NCBI RefSeq assembly: GCF_009830105.1
Contig: NZ_WURB01000005.1
Span: forward strand, 289,688 to 353,687
DNA length: 64,000 bases
Source: Microvirga makkahensis
GTDB lineage: Bacteria; Pseudomonadota; Alphaproteobacteria; Rhizobiales; Beijerinckiaceae
Reading direction: 5' to 3'
The translations under genes and the position numbers were made by a program. Of this stretch, positions 26,871 to 34,904 are shown one piece after another. Below the pieces are notes generated by a model that searched no databases, was not told where the DNA came from, and saw only the letters and a list, made by a program, of their open reading frames with translations. The stretch's first letter is position 1; the number at the start of each line of letters is the position of its first letter.

Positions 26871-27098
26871 TTAATGCAGGCCATGCGTGAGTCTGATCGA
26901 GAACAGCACCTTGCCGCTCGGGTCCGTGGCCTCCAACTGCCAGTTGTCCCAGTCGATCAACTCTCCGTCCGCTTCCGCGCGAAGTTCCGCAATGGCTTTG
27001 AGGGCCTGAGCCCAAGCCTGATCCAAATCTCTTACTTCGACACCCTCGTCGTCAATAATCGTCTCGTCAGCGCTAACCAGGTTGAAGTAGCATCTCAT
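26871..27098 (-). CDS. Small DUF6894-type protein
   Basis: 75 residues, beginning MRCYFNLVSADETIIDDEGV and including RDLDQAWAQALKAIAELRA, with no signal peptide or membrane segment. The pattern of an aromatic beta strand (CYFNL), an acidic DDEGVE turn and a helix rich in Ala matches the small family found in many copies in Rhizobiales, usually named DUF6894; its function is unknown. It lies on the opposite strand between the two LuxR-type regulators. An overlapping plus-strand frame is the shadow. Confidence 0.75.
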   Translation of the reverse strand: MRCYFNLVSADETIIDDEGVEVRDLDQAWAQALKAIAELRAEADGELIDWDNWQLEATDPSGKVLFSIRLTHGLH

Positions 27099-27481
27099 GA
27101 TTAATAAGGGCAGGCCGGTTCTTTGAGGTCTGACATGGTGTTGCGGTCCCTTCGTGGGGCGTTTCCATGAGTCTGATGCCAGGGATGTAGTCCTCCCCCC
27201 ACCGGGCAAGCTCTTTACCTCAGATCGGGCTGGAATGGCATAGTCTAGTCGAGAGAATTTGATCTTAGGGCGGCATTGGAGCAGCTGTTCCGGCGGGCAA
27301 GCGAGAAAGGCGACACATCCTTCATACGATATATCATCTAGGATGCTGGTTGGCACGTTAACAAATATTTAACAGATGTGAATAGGAGGTCATTGTAGGA
27401 ATTCAGCGAATAAGCTAATTTCCCTAGAGGAAAGTCTCGTATTCCCTCGCGTTTGGACTGAAGACCAGAAAAGGCTCTCCT
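27099..27481. promoter_or_regulatory. AT-rich intergenic region before second regulator
   Basis: 383 bases between the divergent small gene and the second LuxR-type gene. It contains a near-palindrome GTTAACAAATATTTAAC at 27357-27373 (GTTAA/TTAAC ends), a plausible regulator site upstream of 27482. An AGGAGG at about 27385 is not followed by a usable start codon and reading frame. No other gene-like content is seen. Confidence 0.4.
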
Positions 27482-28300
27482 ATGCGGAAAACCTACGATC
27501 TTGATGGCTCGTCCCTCCCGAGTGTGCCGCTCACGAGAGACGGCGGGCAAACCCGATACCTGGAACTGGCCCGCGCATCAGATGCGTCCCAGGACCGCTA
27601 TATGGCTTCCCAGTCAATCCCGACTTTCCTTGTCGAGTCAAATACTCTGCTGCGAGAGGGGTTGAGGCGGATTCTGGCGGAGACGGCTTATAATCCTGTT
27701 GCTTTATCCTCGAGTTTCGAGGGGGTCCTCACGGACTGGGAGCCAAACTACACGCCGTTTCTGCTGATCATGGACAGTGCGCGAGATCACGACGAGGCCT
27801 GTGTCCAGGTTCGGCGTATCAAACAGCAATATGCCTCTGCCCGGGTGATGATGCTGGTCGACGAGTACGACCTCAAGCAGATCATCTCGGCTTTCCAGGC
27901 AGGAGCGGATGCGTATCTCGTGAAGTCTGTCTCCTGTGAAATCCTGGTGAAGACTCTTGATCTCGTCATGCTCGGGGAGGTCGTGTTCCCCTCGGCCGTT
28001 CTCGAACTGTTGAACAAGCATGTTCTTCGGCCAACTGAAGGGGCGGAAGCGCAAGGCGCTCCAAAGCCCTCCGACGAGCACTTCCAAAGCAAAGGGTTGT
28101 CCGTCCGCGAAACGGTGATCCTGCGCTGCCTCATGGAGGGTGATTCGAACAAGCTCATCGCGCGCAAGTTCGATATCACCGAGGCAACGGTCAAGGTTCA
28201 CGTCAAGGCGATCCTGCGCAAGATTCACGCGAAGAACAGGACGCAGGCCGCCATCTGGGCGGCGAGTCATCTGCCCGCCGACGGGCAGATCTCGGCCTGA
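27482..28300 (+). CDS. LuxR/NarL-type response regulator with atypical receiver (copy 2)
   Basis: Up to 272 residues. The receiver-like domain has TFLVESNTLLREGLRRIL, where Glu-Ser replaces the acidic pair, and LLIMDSAR at the phospho-acceptor site. Lys is retained in AYLVKSVS, unlike copy 1. The HTH is nearly identical to copy 1 (EATVKVHVKAILRKIHAKNR). Two starts are possible: ATG 27482 with AAAAGG upstream, or ATG 27602 with AGGA seven bases upstream. The second aligns with the N-terminus of copy 1, so the first 40 residues are uncertain. Likely a duplicated regulator of the neighbouring exopolysaccharide region; targets are unknown. Confidence 0.86.
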   Translation: MRKTYDLDGSSLPSVPLTRDGGQTRYLELARASDASQDRYMASQSIPTFLVESNTLLREGLRRILAETAYNPVALSSSFEGVLTDWEPNYTPFLLIMDSARDHDEACVQVRRIKQQYASARVMMLVDEYDLKQIISAFQAGADAYLVKSVSCEILVKTLDLVMLGEVVFPSAVLELLNKHVLRPTEGAEAQGAPKPSDEHFQSKGLSVRETVILRCLMEGDSNKLIARKFDITEATVKVHVKAILRKIHAKNRTQAAIWAASHLPADGQISA

Positions 28301-28314
28301 GACGTCGACTTAGC

Positions 28315-29955
28315 TCAGGCCGACTGCCTGATGACTTCTACCGAGCGCGCGTGATCCTCCAGAATCATGGCGGCTCCTTTTTCTGCGATCATGAGCGTAG
28401 GCGAATTGGTATTTCCGCTGGTGATCGTGGGCATGACCGAGGCATCGATGACGCGCAGGCCCTCAATGCCACGAACCCGCAGGCGCTCATCCGTGACGGC
28501 CATGGGATCGTTCTCGGATCCCATCTTGGCCGTGCCGACCGGATGGAAAATGGTAGTGCCGATATCGCGGGCACCATGAAGCAGCTCGTCGTCGGTGTTC
28601 AGATGCGCCCCGGGCTTGTATTCCTCGGGTCGGTACTTCTGGAGCGCCGGCATCGAAATGACATGGCGGACGATACGCAGGGAATCGACCGCAACCCGCT
28701 GATCCTCCGCCGTCGACAAGTAATTAGGCCGAATCGACGGTGCGTCGGCGGCATTGCCGCTGCGAATTCTGATGCTGCCACGGCTCGTCGGCCGCAGGTT
28801 GCAGACGCTTGCCGTGAAAGCAGGGAAGGGGTGCGGCTCCTCCCCGAACTTGTCGAGCGACAGGGGCTGGATGTGAAATTGAAGGTTGGGCGTGGCGTAA
28901 TCCGGTGAGGAGCGGGTGAAGGCCCCCAGCTGTGATGGCGCCATGGTGAGCGGCCCGCGCCGGAATAGGGCATATTCCAGCGCCATGAAGCCTCTCTTCA
29001 TGAGCGAGCGGTATTCCTCGTTGAGGGTGCGCACTCCGTGGACTTTGTAGACGGGCCGTAGTTGCAGATGATCCTGGAGGTTCTCGCCGACGCCCGGCAA
29101 GTGCCGAAGAACCTGAATGCCATGCTCCTGCAGGAGATTGCCGTCCCCGATGCCGGACAGTTGCAAGATCTGCGGAGAGGCCACAGCCCCGGCGGACAGG
29201 ATGACTTCCTTGCGCGCGCGGATGCATCGAAGCGTGCCCTGCTGCTGGATCTCGACTCCGGTAGCCTGCATGCCTTCAAAGAGGATGCGCGTGGCGTGCG
29301 CATTGACCTCGAGCTTCAGGTTCGGGCGTGAAAGAGCCGGCTTCAGGAAGCCGCGCGCAGCCGACCAGCGTCTCCCATTCTTCTGGTTAACGTGGAAGTA
29401 GGAAATTCCCTCGTTGCTGCCGGTGTTGAAATCGGTCGTGCGGGGAATGCCGGCCTGTACGGCGGCCTCGATGAAGGTGTCGAGAATGTCCCAGCGCATG
29501 CGGGGCGGTTCGACGCGCCATTCTCCGCCGCTGCCGTGATGCTCGCCCGCGCCGAGATAGTGATCAAGGTGCTGACGGAAGATGGGCCGCACGTCATCCC
29601 AGCCCCATCCTTTCAAGCCCATCTGGCGCCAGTTATCGTAATCCTCGCGCTGACCGCGCATGTAGATCATAGCGTTGATGGCCGAGCAGCCGCCCAGGAC
29701 CTTGCCGCGCGGATAGTTCAGAGCGCGCCCGTTGAGCCCGGGCTCGCTCTCGGTCTTGAACATCCAGTCCGAACGCGGATTGCCGATGGCGAACAGGTAG
29801 CCAACGGGAATGTGGAACCAGATCCAGTTGTCCTTCCCTCCCGCCTCAATCAGGCAGACGGAATTGCGGGGATCCTTCGAGAGGCGGTTCGCCAGAACGC
29901 AACCTGCCGAACCTCCTCCGATGATGACGTAGTCGAACGTGGTGCTGTCTGACAT
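28315..29955 (-). CDS. GMC-family FAD oxidoreductase (choline/alcohol dehydrogenase type)
   Basis: About 546 residues. The FAD-binding site is at the N-terminus (DYVIIGGGSAGCVLANRLS). GMC signature 1 is NYPRGKVLGGCSAINAM, and signature 2 lies around LSAGAVASPQILQLSGIG. The C-terminal catalytic region has FHPVGTAKMG and VIDASVMPTITSGNTN. The family oxidises primary alcohols such as choline, polyethylene glycol and long-chain alcohols; specificity is not readable here. ATG 29955 has GAGG six bases upstream. The gene follows livM on the same strand by 33 bases, so it is probably co-transcribed with the importer and may act on the imported compound or a derivative. Confidence 0.92.
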   Translation of the reverse strand: MSDSTTFDYVIIGGGSAGCVLANRLSKDPRNSVCLIEAGGKDNWIWFHIPVGYLFAIGNPRSDWMFKTESEPGLNGRALNYPRGKVLGGCSAINAMIYMRGQREDYDNWRQMGLKGWGWDDVRPIFRQHLDHYLGAGEHHGSGGEWRVEPPRMRWDILDTFIEAAVQAGIPRTTDFNTGSNEGISYFHVNQKNGRRWSAARGFLKPALSRPNLKLEVNAHATRILFEGMQATGVEIQQQGTLRCIRARKEVILSAGAVASPQILQLSGIGDGNLLQEHGIQVLRHLPGVGENLQDHLQLRPVYKVHGVRTLNEEYRSLMKRGFMALEYALFRRGPLTMAPSQLGAFTRSSPDYATPNLQFHIQPLSLDKFGEEPHPFPAFTASVCNLRPTSRGSIRIRSGNAADAPSIRPNYLSTAEDQRVAVDSLRIVRHVISMPALQKYRPEEYKPGAHLNTDDELLHGARDIGTTIFHPVGTAKMGSENDPMAVTDERLRVRGIEGLRVIDASVMPTITSGNTNSPTLMIAEKGAAMILEDHARSVEVIRQSA

Positions 29956-29988
29956 GACACGCCTCAATGAGTAACCAAGGGCATCGCC

Positions 29989-30963
29989 TCAAGCGGTGCC
30001 TTTGGGTTTGCGCTTCATGAACTCCAGGATCTCGCCCACGATGCCGCGGCGGAACAGCAGCACGCAGATGACGAAGATGATGCCGATCAGAACCGTCACA
30101 GGGAATTGGGACGAGGCGAGATAGTTCTGCAGGGCGATCACCAATCCCGCTCCCACGATTGGGCCGATCATGGTGCCGATGCCGCCGAGAAGCGTCATGA
30201 GGATGACTTCGCCAGACATCTGCCATTGCACGTCCGTGAGCGTGGCGAACTGGAAGACGATGGCTTTCGTTCCACCCGCGAGACCTGCGAGGGCCGCGGA
30301 CATGACGAAAGCGCCGAGCTTGTAGCGGTCGACCCTGTAACCGAGCGAGATGGCGCGCCTCTCGTTTTCGCGAATGGCCTTGAGAATATTGCCGAAGGGC
30401 GAGTTCACGATGCGCCAAATGGCAAACAGACCGAACAGGAAGATTGCCAGCGTCAGATAGTACATCGCGTGCGGCTGATTGAGATCGATGATGCCAAGCA
30501 GGTGGCCGCGCGGTACGCCCTGGATGCCGTCCTCGCCGTGAGTGAACGGGGCCTGGAGACAGATGAAGGCGAACATCTGCGAAAGGGCCAGGGTGATCAT
30601 CGCGAAGTAGATGCCCTGACGCCGGATGGCGAGAAAGCCGATGATGAGGCCCATGCCCGCAGCACCGGCGGCGCCGAGCAAGATACCCGAGAGAGGCTCC
30701 CACCCCCATACCTTGACCGCATGGGCGGTGAAGTAAGCCGCGCCGCCGAAGAAGGCGGCGTGTCCGAAGGAGAGGAGCCCGACATAGCCGATGAGCAGGT
30801 TGAACGCGCAGGCGAACAGCGCGAAGCAAAGAATGCTCATCAGGAAGATGGGGTAGAAGAAGAACGGAGCTGCGAGCAGGGCCGCGAGGGCGACCCCGCC
30901 GAGGACGAACGAGGTGGTGCGCAGCCTGGGCTGCTCTGCCAGGTACTGGGTTCCAACAGCCAT
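29989..30963 (-). CDS. livM: Liv-type ABC importer permease (LivM)
   Basis: 324 residues, strongly hydrophobic with about eight to ten membrane helices. LIGYVGLLSFGHAAFFGGAAY and the loop RENERRAISLGYRVDRYKL are hallmark LivM segments; the latter contacts the ATPases. It forms the heteromeric permease with the adjacent LivH. The stop of livH lies 4 bases upstream of its start, which fits one operon. The order of transcription is binding protein, LivG, LivF, LivH, LivM, then the GMC enzyme. The substrate may be a branched-chain amino acid, or an amide or aromatic compound as in many members. Confidence 0.92.
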   Translation of the reverse strand: MAVGTQYLAEQPRLRTTSFVLGGVALAALLAAPFFFYPIFLMSILCFALFACAFNLLIGYVGLLSFGHAAFFGGAAYFTAHAVKVWGWEPLSGILLGAAGAAGMGLIIGFLAIRRQGIYFAMITLALSQMFAFICLQAPFTHGEDGIQGVPRGHLLGIIDLNQPHAMYYLTLAIFLFGLFAIWRIVNSPFGNILKAIRENERRAISLGYRVDRYKLGAFVMSAALAGLAGGTKAIVFQFATLTDVQWQMSGEVILMTLLGGIGTMIGPIVGAGLVIALQNYLASSQFPVTVLIGIIFVICVLLFRRGIVGEILEFMKRKPKGTA

Positions 30964-30967
30964 GATA

Positions 30968-31855
30968 TCACTCCTCCCGCCCGAATAGACCTGCCGGCCT
31001 GACGAGCAGAACGATGGCCATGATCACAAAGATAACGATGCTCGACGCTTCCGGGTAGAAAACCTTCGTCAGGCCCTCCAGCACGCCGAGCACATAGCCG
31101 GTCACGATGGCGCCGAGAATCGACCCCATGCCGCCGACCACGACAACGGCAAAGACGACGATGATGAGATTGGAGCCCATCAGCGGGCTGACCTGATAGA
31201 TCGGGGCCGCCAGGACACCGGCAAGGGCAGCGAGCGCTGCGCCCAGCCCATAGGTCAGTGTCAGAAGAAGCGGCACGTTCACGCCGAAGGCCTGAACGAG
31301 CGTGGCATTTTCCGTGGCCGCCCGGAGATAGGCGCCAAGTCTCGTCTTCTCGATGAGGAGCCACGTGCCCAGGCAGACGAAGAGGGAGGCGGCAACCACC
31401 CATCCGCGATAGATCGGCATGAACATGAAGCCGAGATTGAGTGCGCCGGTCAGCTGAGCTGGGGGGGCATAGGGTTTGCCAGCCGCGCCGAACCAATGAC
31501 GGAACGCGCCTTCGAAGATGAGAGCCAGACCGAAGGTCAGCAGGAGGCCGTAGAGAGGATCCAGGCCATAGAGCCGCCTCAGCATGAACCGCTCGATGAC
31601 GATCGCTACCGCGCCGACGAGGAGGGGCGCGAGAACGAGAGACGGCCAATAGCTGATCCCGGCGTAGGTCAGCAGGAGATAGGCGGCGAAGGCGCCGAGC
31701 ATGTACTGGGCGCCGTGGGTAAAGTTGATCACCCGCAGCAGGCCGAAGATGACCGCGAGTCCTAGGCTGAGCATGGCGTAGAAGGAGCCGTTGATCAGGC
31801 CGATCAGGATCTGGCCGTAGAGGGCAGGGGTGGGAATGCCGAAAATCGTACTCAT
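30968..31855 (-). CDS. livH: Liv-type ABC importer permease (LivH)
   Basis: 295 residues, with typical LivH features: GLINGSFYAMLSLGLAVIFG and LRVINFTHGAQYMLGAFAAY near the N-terminus, and the ATPase-coupling region RAATENATLVQAFGVNVP. GLGAALAALAGVLAAPI and the C-terminal helices complete the fold. The inner-membrane permease pairs with LivM. Its start is three bases from the livF stop, so translation is likely coupled. Substrate specificity is set by the binding protein at 33404 and is not known. Confidence 0.92.
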   Translation of the reverse strand: MSTIFGIPTPALYGQILIGLINGSFYAMLSLGLAVIFGLLRVINFTHGAQYMLGAFAAYLLLTYAGISYWPSLVLAPLLVGAVAIVIERFMLRRLYGLDPLYGLLLTFGLALIFEGAFRHWFGAAGKPYAPPAQLTGALNLGFMFMPIYRGWVVAASLFVCLGTWLLIEKTRLGAYLRAATENATLVQAFGVNVPLLLTLTYGLGAALAALAGVLAAPIYQVSPLMGSNLIIVVFAVVVVGGMGSILGAIVTGYVLGVLEGLTKVFYPEASSIVIFVIMAIVLLVRPAGLFGREE

Positions 31856-31858
31856 GCT

Positions 31859-32566
31859 TTACACTCCCAGCACTTCGTGGAGCTCGTCCATACGCGCATC
31901 GAGTTCGTGGCCGGGGAAGGAATTGACCATGCGCCCGTCCTCCATGAGGTAGAAGCGGTCGGCCACCTTGCGGGCGAAGCGGAAATTCTGTTCCACGAGC
32001 AGAATTGTCATGCCGCGTTCCTTGAGGGCGATGAGAACGTCGCCGATGCGCTGGACGATCACGGGAGCAAGGCCTTCGGTCGGCTCGTCGAGCAGGATGA
32101 TTTTCGCCCCTGTGCGCAGGATGCGGGCGATCGCGAGCATCTGCTGCTCGCCGCCGGAGAGTTTCGTGCCCTGGCTGGAGCGGCGCTCATGCAGATTGGG
32201 GAAGAGCGTGTAGATTTCATCGATGCTCATTCCGCCGTCCGAGACATTCGGCGGCAGAGTAAGGTTCTCGGCCACGGTAAGGCTTGCGAAGATCCCGCGC
32301 TCCTCGGGTACATAGCCGATGCCCGCCTGCGCCACCTTGTGAAGGGGAAGGGCGAGGAGATCTTTGTCTCGCAGGCGGATGACGCCCTCGCGACGGCGCA
32401 GGATGCCCATGATGGCGCGCAGGGTCGTGGTCTTGCCCGCGCCGTTGCGGCCGAGCAGCGTCACCGTCTCGCCTTCGCGAATGTCCAGATCGACTCCGTG
32501 AAGGACGTGGCTTTCTCCGTACCAGGCATTCAGCCCGCGGACTTCGAGAAGAGGCGCATTACTCAT
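31859..32566 (-). CDS. livF: Liv-type ABC importer ATPase (LivF)
   Basis: 235 residues from MSNAPLLEVRG. Walker A is GRNGAGKTTTLRAIMG, the signature is LSGGEQQMLAIARIL, Walker B is IILLDEPTEGL and the H-loop region is ILLVEQNFRFA. The VPEERGIF Q-loop neighbourhood identifies LivF rather than LivG. Its start overlaps the livG stop by eight bases. It energises the importer together with LivG. Confidence 0.93.
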   Translation of the reverse strand: MSNAPLLEVRGLNAWYGESHVLHGVDLDIREGETVTLLGRNGAGKTTTLRAIMGILRRREGVIRLRDKDLLALPLHKVAQAGIGYVPEERGIFASLTVAENLTLPPNVSDGGMSIDEIYTLFPNLHERRSSQGTKLSGGEQQMLAIARILRTGAKIILLDEPTEGLAPVIVQRIGDVLIALKERGMTILLVEQNFRFARKVADRFYLMEDGRMVNSFPGHELDARMDELHEVLGV

Positions 32567-33317
32567 GCTCGGTTCCCATATAGGCTTCGCGCACGCGCGG
32601 ATCGGCGCTGACGGTCGCGTAGGAGCCGTCGGAAAGGATTTCACCTCGCGCCAGAACGGTGACGCGATCGCACAGATCCGCCACGACATTCAGGTTGTGC
32701 TCCACCATGAGCACCGTGCGGTTCTTGGCGACTCGTCTGATCAGGTCGGCGATGCGGCCGATGTCTTCATGCCCCATGCCGGCCATGGGCTCGTCGAGCA
32801 GGAGCATGGCAGGATCGAGAGCCAGCGTCGTCGCGATCTCGAGAGCGCGCTTGCGGCCGTAGGACAGTTCCGAAGCCGTAAGGTGCGCATAAGCGGATAG
32901 ATTGACGGCGTCGATCAATTCCATCGCGCGCTCGTCGAGAACCGAGAGGCTGCTGAATGGAAGCCAGAACTGGGTGGCGAGCCCCTTCGGCCGCTGCAGA
33001 GCCACGCGCACGTTGTCCAGCACAGAGAGATGCGGAAAGACGGCGGAGATCTGGAACGAGCGCACGAGGCCAAGGCGTGCTACCTCGGCGGGCCTCATTC
33101 CCGTAATGTCACTTCCACGAAAGACGATTTGCCCTCGCGTGGGTGTGAGGAACTTGGTGAGAAGGTTGAAGACCGTGGTCTTGCCGGCGCCGTTTGGGCC
33201 GATCAAGGCATGGATCGTTCCTTCGTTTACGGACAGCGTCACATCCTTCACCGCAACGAAGCCGCGAAACTCCATGGTGAGGCCTGTGGCGCTCAAAATC
33301 GGTTGAGTACTGACCAT
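32559..33317 (-). CDS. livG: Liv-type ABC importer ATPase (LivG)
   Basis: About 252 residues. Walker A is GPNGAGKTTVFNLLT, LGLVRSFQISAVFPHLSVL is the LivG Q-loop region, and Walker B is MLLLDEPMAGMGHEDI followed by VLMVEHNLNVV. The usual LSGGQ signature is replaced by ELSYGRKRALEIAT, as is common in LivG proteins. I chose ATG 33317 (MVSTQPIL); a TTG at 33341 would add eight residues. A hairpin lies between this gene and the binding-protein gene upstream. Confidence 0.92.
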   Translation of the reverse strand: MVSTQPILSATGLTMEFRGFVAVKDVTLSVNEGTIHALIGPNGAGKTTVFNLLTKFLTPTRGQIVFRGSDITGMRPAEVARLGLVRSFQISAVFPHLSVLDNVRVALQRPKGLATQFWLPFSSLSVLDERAMELIDAVNLSAYAHLTASELSYGRKRALEIATTLALDPAMLLLDEPMAGMGHEDIGRIADLIRRVAKNRTVLMVEHNLNVVADLCDRVTVLARGEILSDGSYATVSADPRVREAYMGTEHE

Positions 33318-33366
33318 CTGTCGGCCGCTGATCCCGAGCAATGAAGAGGCATGAATGAAAAGACGA

Positions 33367-33384
33367 GGACGGCCCGCGCCGTCC
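33367..33384. terminator. Hairpin between binding protein and ATPase genes
   Basis: GGACGGC at 33367-33373 pairs with GCCGTCC at 33378-33384 around a 4-base loop, with further GC-rich flanks. On the minus strand it follows the binding-protein stop and precedes livG. Such hairpins often stabilise or partly terminate the transcript so that the binding protein is made in excess. There is no T-tract. Confidence 0.5.
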
Positions 33385-33403
33385 CCGCCTCTTCGCTAGG
33401 TGT

Positions 33404-34612
33404 TTACTGCGTGAGCTGGCAGCCGCTTTCGGAAGCCTTCATGTAGGCCTGATCACCGGGAATCGTGGCCAGCTGCTTGTACATGTCCCATTCGCCCTTG
33501 CTCTCCTCTGGCTTCTTCACCTGGAAGAGATACATGTCGTAGACCATGCGGCCGTTGGGCAGCACCTTTCCGTTCTTGGTGAAGGCATCCTGGACGGGCA
33601 TTTCGTGCAGGGCCTTCGCAACGGCCTCGGTTTCGTCCGTTCCGGCCTTCTGAACGGCTTTCAGATACTGCATCACGGTGGAGTAGGTGCCCACATGGAT
33701 CATGTTGGGCATCTTGCCGGTCTTGGCCTGGAAACGCTTGGCGAAGGCGCGGTTCTCGTCGTTTTGGTCCCAGTACCAACCTTCCGTGAGGGTCAGGCCC
33801 TGCGCGGCCTGCAGGCCCAGGCCCTTCACCTCGGCGAGTGTGAAGAGAAGTGCCGCGAGGCGCGTGCCATCCTGGGTGATGCCGAACTCGGCGGCCTGCT
33901 TGATGGCGTTCGCCGTGTCGAGCCCCGCATTGGCCAAGCCGATGACGTTCGCTCCGGAGCTTTGCGCCTGCAGCAGGAAGGACGAATAGTCGGTCGCCGC
34001 CAGCGGGTGGCGGACGGAGCCGACGACCTGACCGCCCTTGGACTTCACGAATTTCGAGGTCTGCTCCTCCAGGGAATAGCCGAAGGCATAATCGGCGGTC
34101 AGGAAGAACCACTTGTTGCCGCCGTTCTCCACCAGCGCGCCGCCGGTGCCGACGGCCAGGGCGTGGGTGTCGTAGGCCCAGTGGAAGCCGTAAGGAGAGC
34201 ATTGCTTGCCGGTGAGGTCGGTCGTCGCCGCACCGGTGGTCATGGTGATCTTCTTCTTTTCCTTGGAAAGGCCCTGAACCGCCAGCGCGACGGAGGACGT
34301 CGTCAGCTCCATGATGGAATCGACCTTTTCCGTGTCGTACCATTGCCGGGCGATGCTGGAGGCCACGTCGGGCTTGTTCTGATGGTCGGCGTTCACGATC
34401 TCGACAGGGGCGCCTAGGACCTTGCCGCCGAAATCCTCCACGGCCATGCGGGCCGCCTCGACGGAAGACTTGCCGCCGAAATCGGCGTAGACGCCGGACT
34501 GATCGTTGAGAATGCCGATCTTCACCACGCCATCGGAGATCTGCTGGGCATAGGCTGCCTGCGCTGCCACGGTGCAGCTCAAGGCGAACAGAATGGGTTT
34601 GAGAACTCGCAT
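33404..34612 (-). CDS. Periplasmic Liv-type substrate-binding protein
   Basis: 402 residues with a signal peptide (LKPILFALSCTVAAQAAYAQQ). The mature start SDGVVKIGILNDQSGVYADF and the motif GGKSSVEAARMAVEDFGGKV are the ligand-binding fold of the Leu/Ile/Val-binding family (peripla_BP_6). Ligand residues cannot be assigned to an amino acid with confidence. The closest family style is that of binding proteins for amides, aromatic acids and related compounds, so 'branched-chain amino acid' should be taken loosely. It is the first gene of the importer operon, divergent from the aldehyde dehydrogenase gene. Confidence 0.9.
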   Translation of the reverse strand: MRVLKPILFALSCTVAAQAAYAQQISDGVVKIGILNDQSGVYADFGGKSSVEAARMAVEDFGGKVLGAPVEIVNADHQNKPDVASSIARQWYDTEKVDSIMELTTSSVALAVQGLSKEKKKITMTTGAATTDLTGKQCSPYGFHWAYDTHALAVGTGGALVENGGNKWFFLTADYAFGYSLEEQTSKFVKSKGGQVVGSVRHPLAATDYSSFLLQAQSSGANVIGLANAGLDTANAIKQAAEFGITQDGTRLAALLFTLAEVKGLGLQAAQGLTLTEGWYWDQNDENRAFAKRFQAKTGKMPNMIHVGTYSTVMQYLKAVQKAGTDETEAVAKALHEMPVQDAFTKNGKVLPNGRMVYDMYLFQVKKPEESKGEWDMYKQLATIPGDQAYMKASESGCQLTQ

Positions 34613-34904
34613 CGTCTTCCTTCCCTCTATTGTCTAAGTGCAGGTTGGTCCTGCCATGTATCGGACCGCATGGTGAAACCCTCCATGAGGCCGGTCAAGA
34701 CAAGGTAACGAGGCTATACGCCTTAACAACGCGACAGGCCTTCATCCTTAAGTCGCAAATATGCCCAAAGTCACGGGTCCATGTGGAAGGGCGGCCCGCT
34801 CCACATTCACCGCAACCCTGGCCGGGGCGGAAAGCGGTGTTCATGGAGGGCTGAAGCCCCTATAAACACCTCGTCATTTTCCCTTACCAGGACTGGAGTC
34901 TCCC
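34613..34904. promoter_or_regulatory. Divergent intergenic region before importer and gabD
   Basis: 292 bases between two divergent genes, so it should hold both promoters. I see no gene and no clear operator. The stretch at 34700-34760 is AT-richer than the flanks. CAGGACTGGAG precedes the gabD start. Confidence 0.35.

Noticed and set aside
26766..27104. A 112-residue plus-strand frame between the two regulators
   Set aside because: It is antisense to the DUF6894-type gene, which matches a family.
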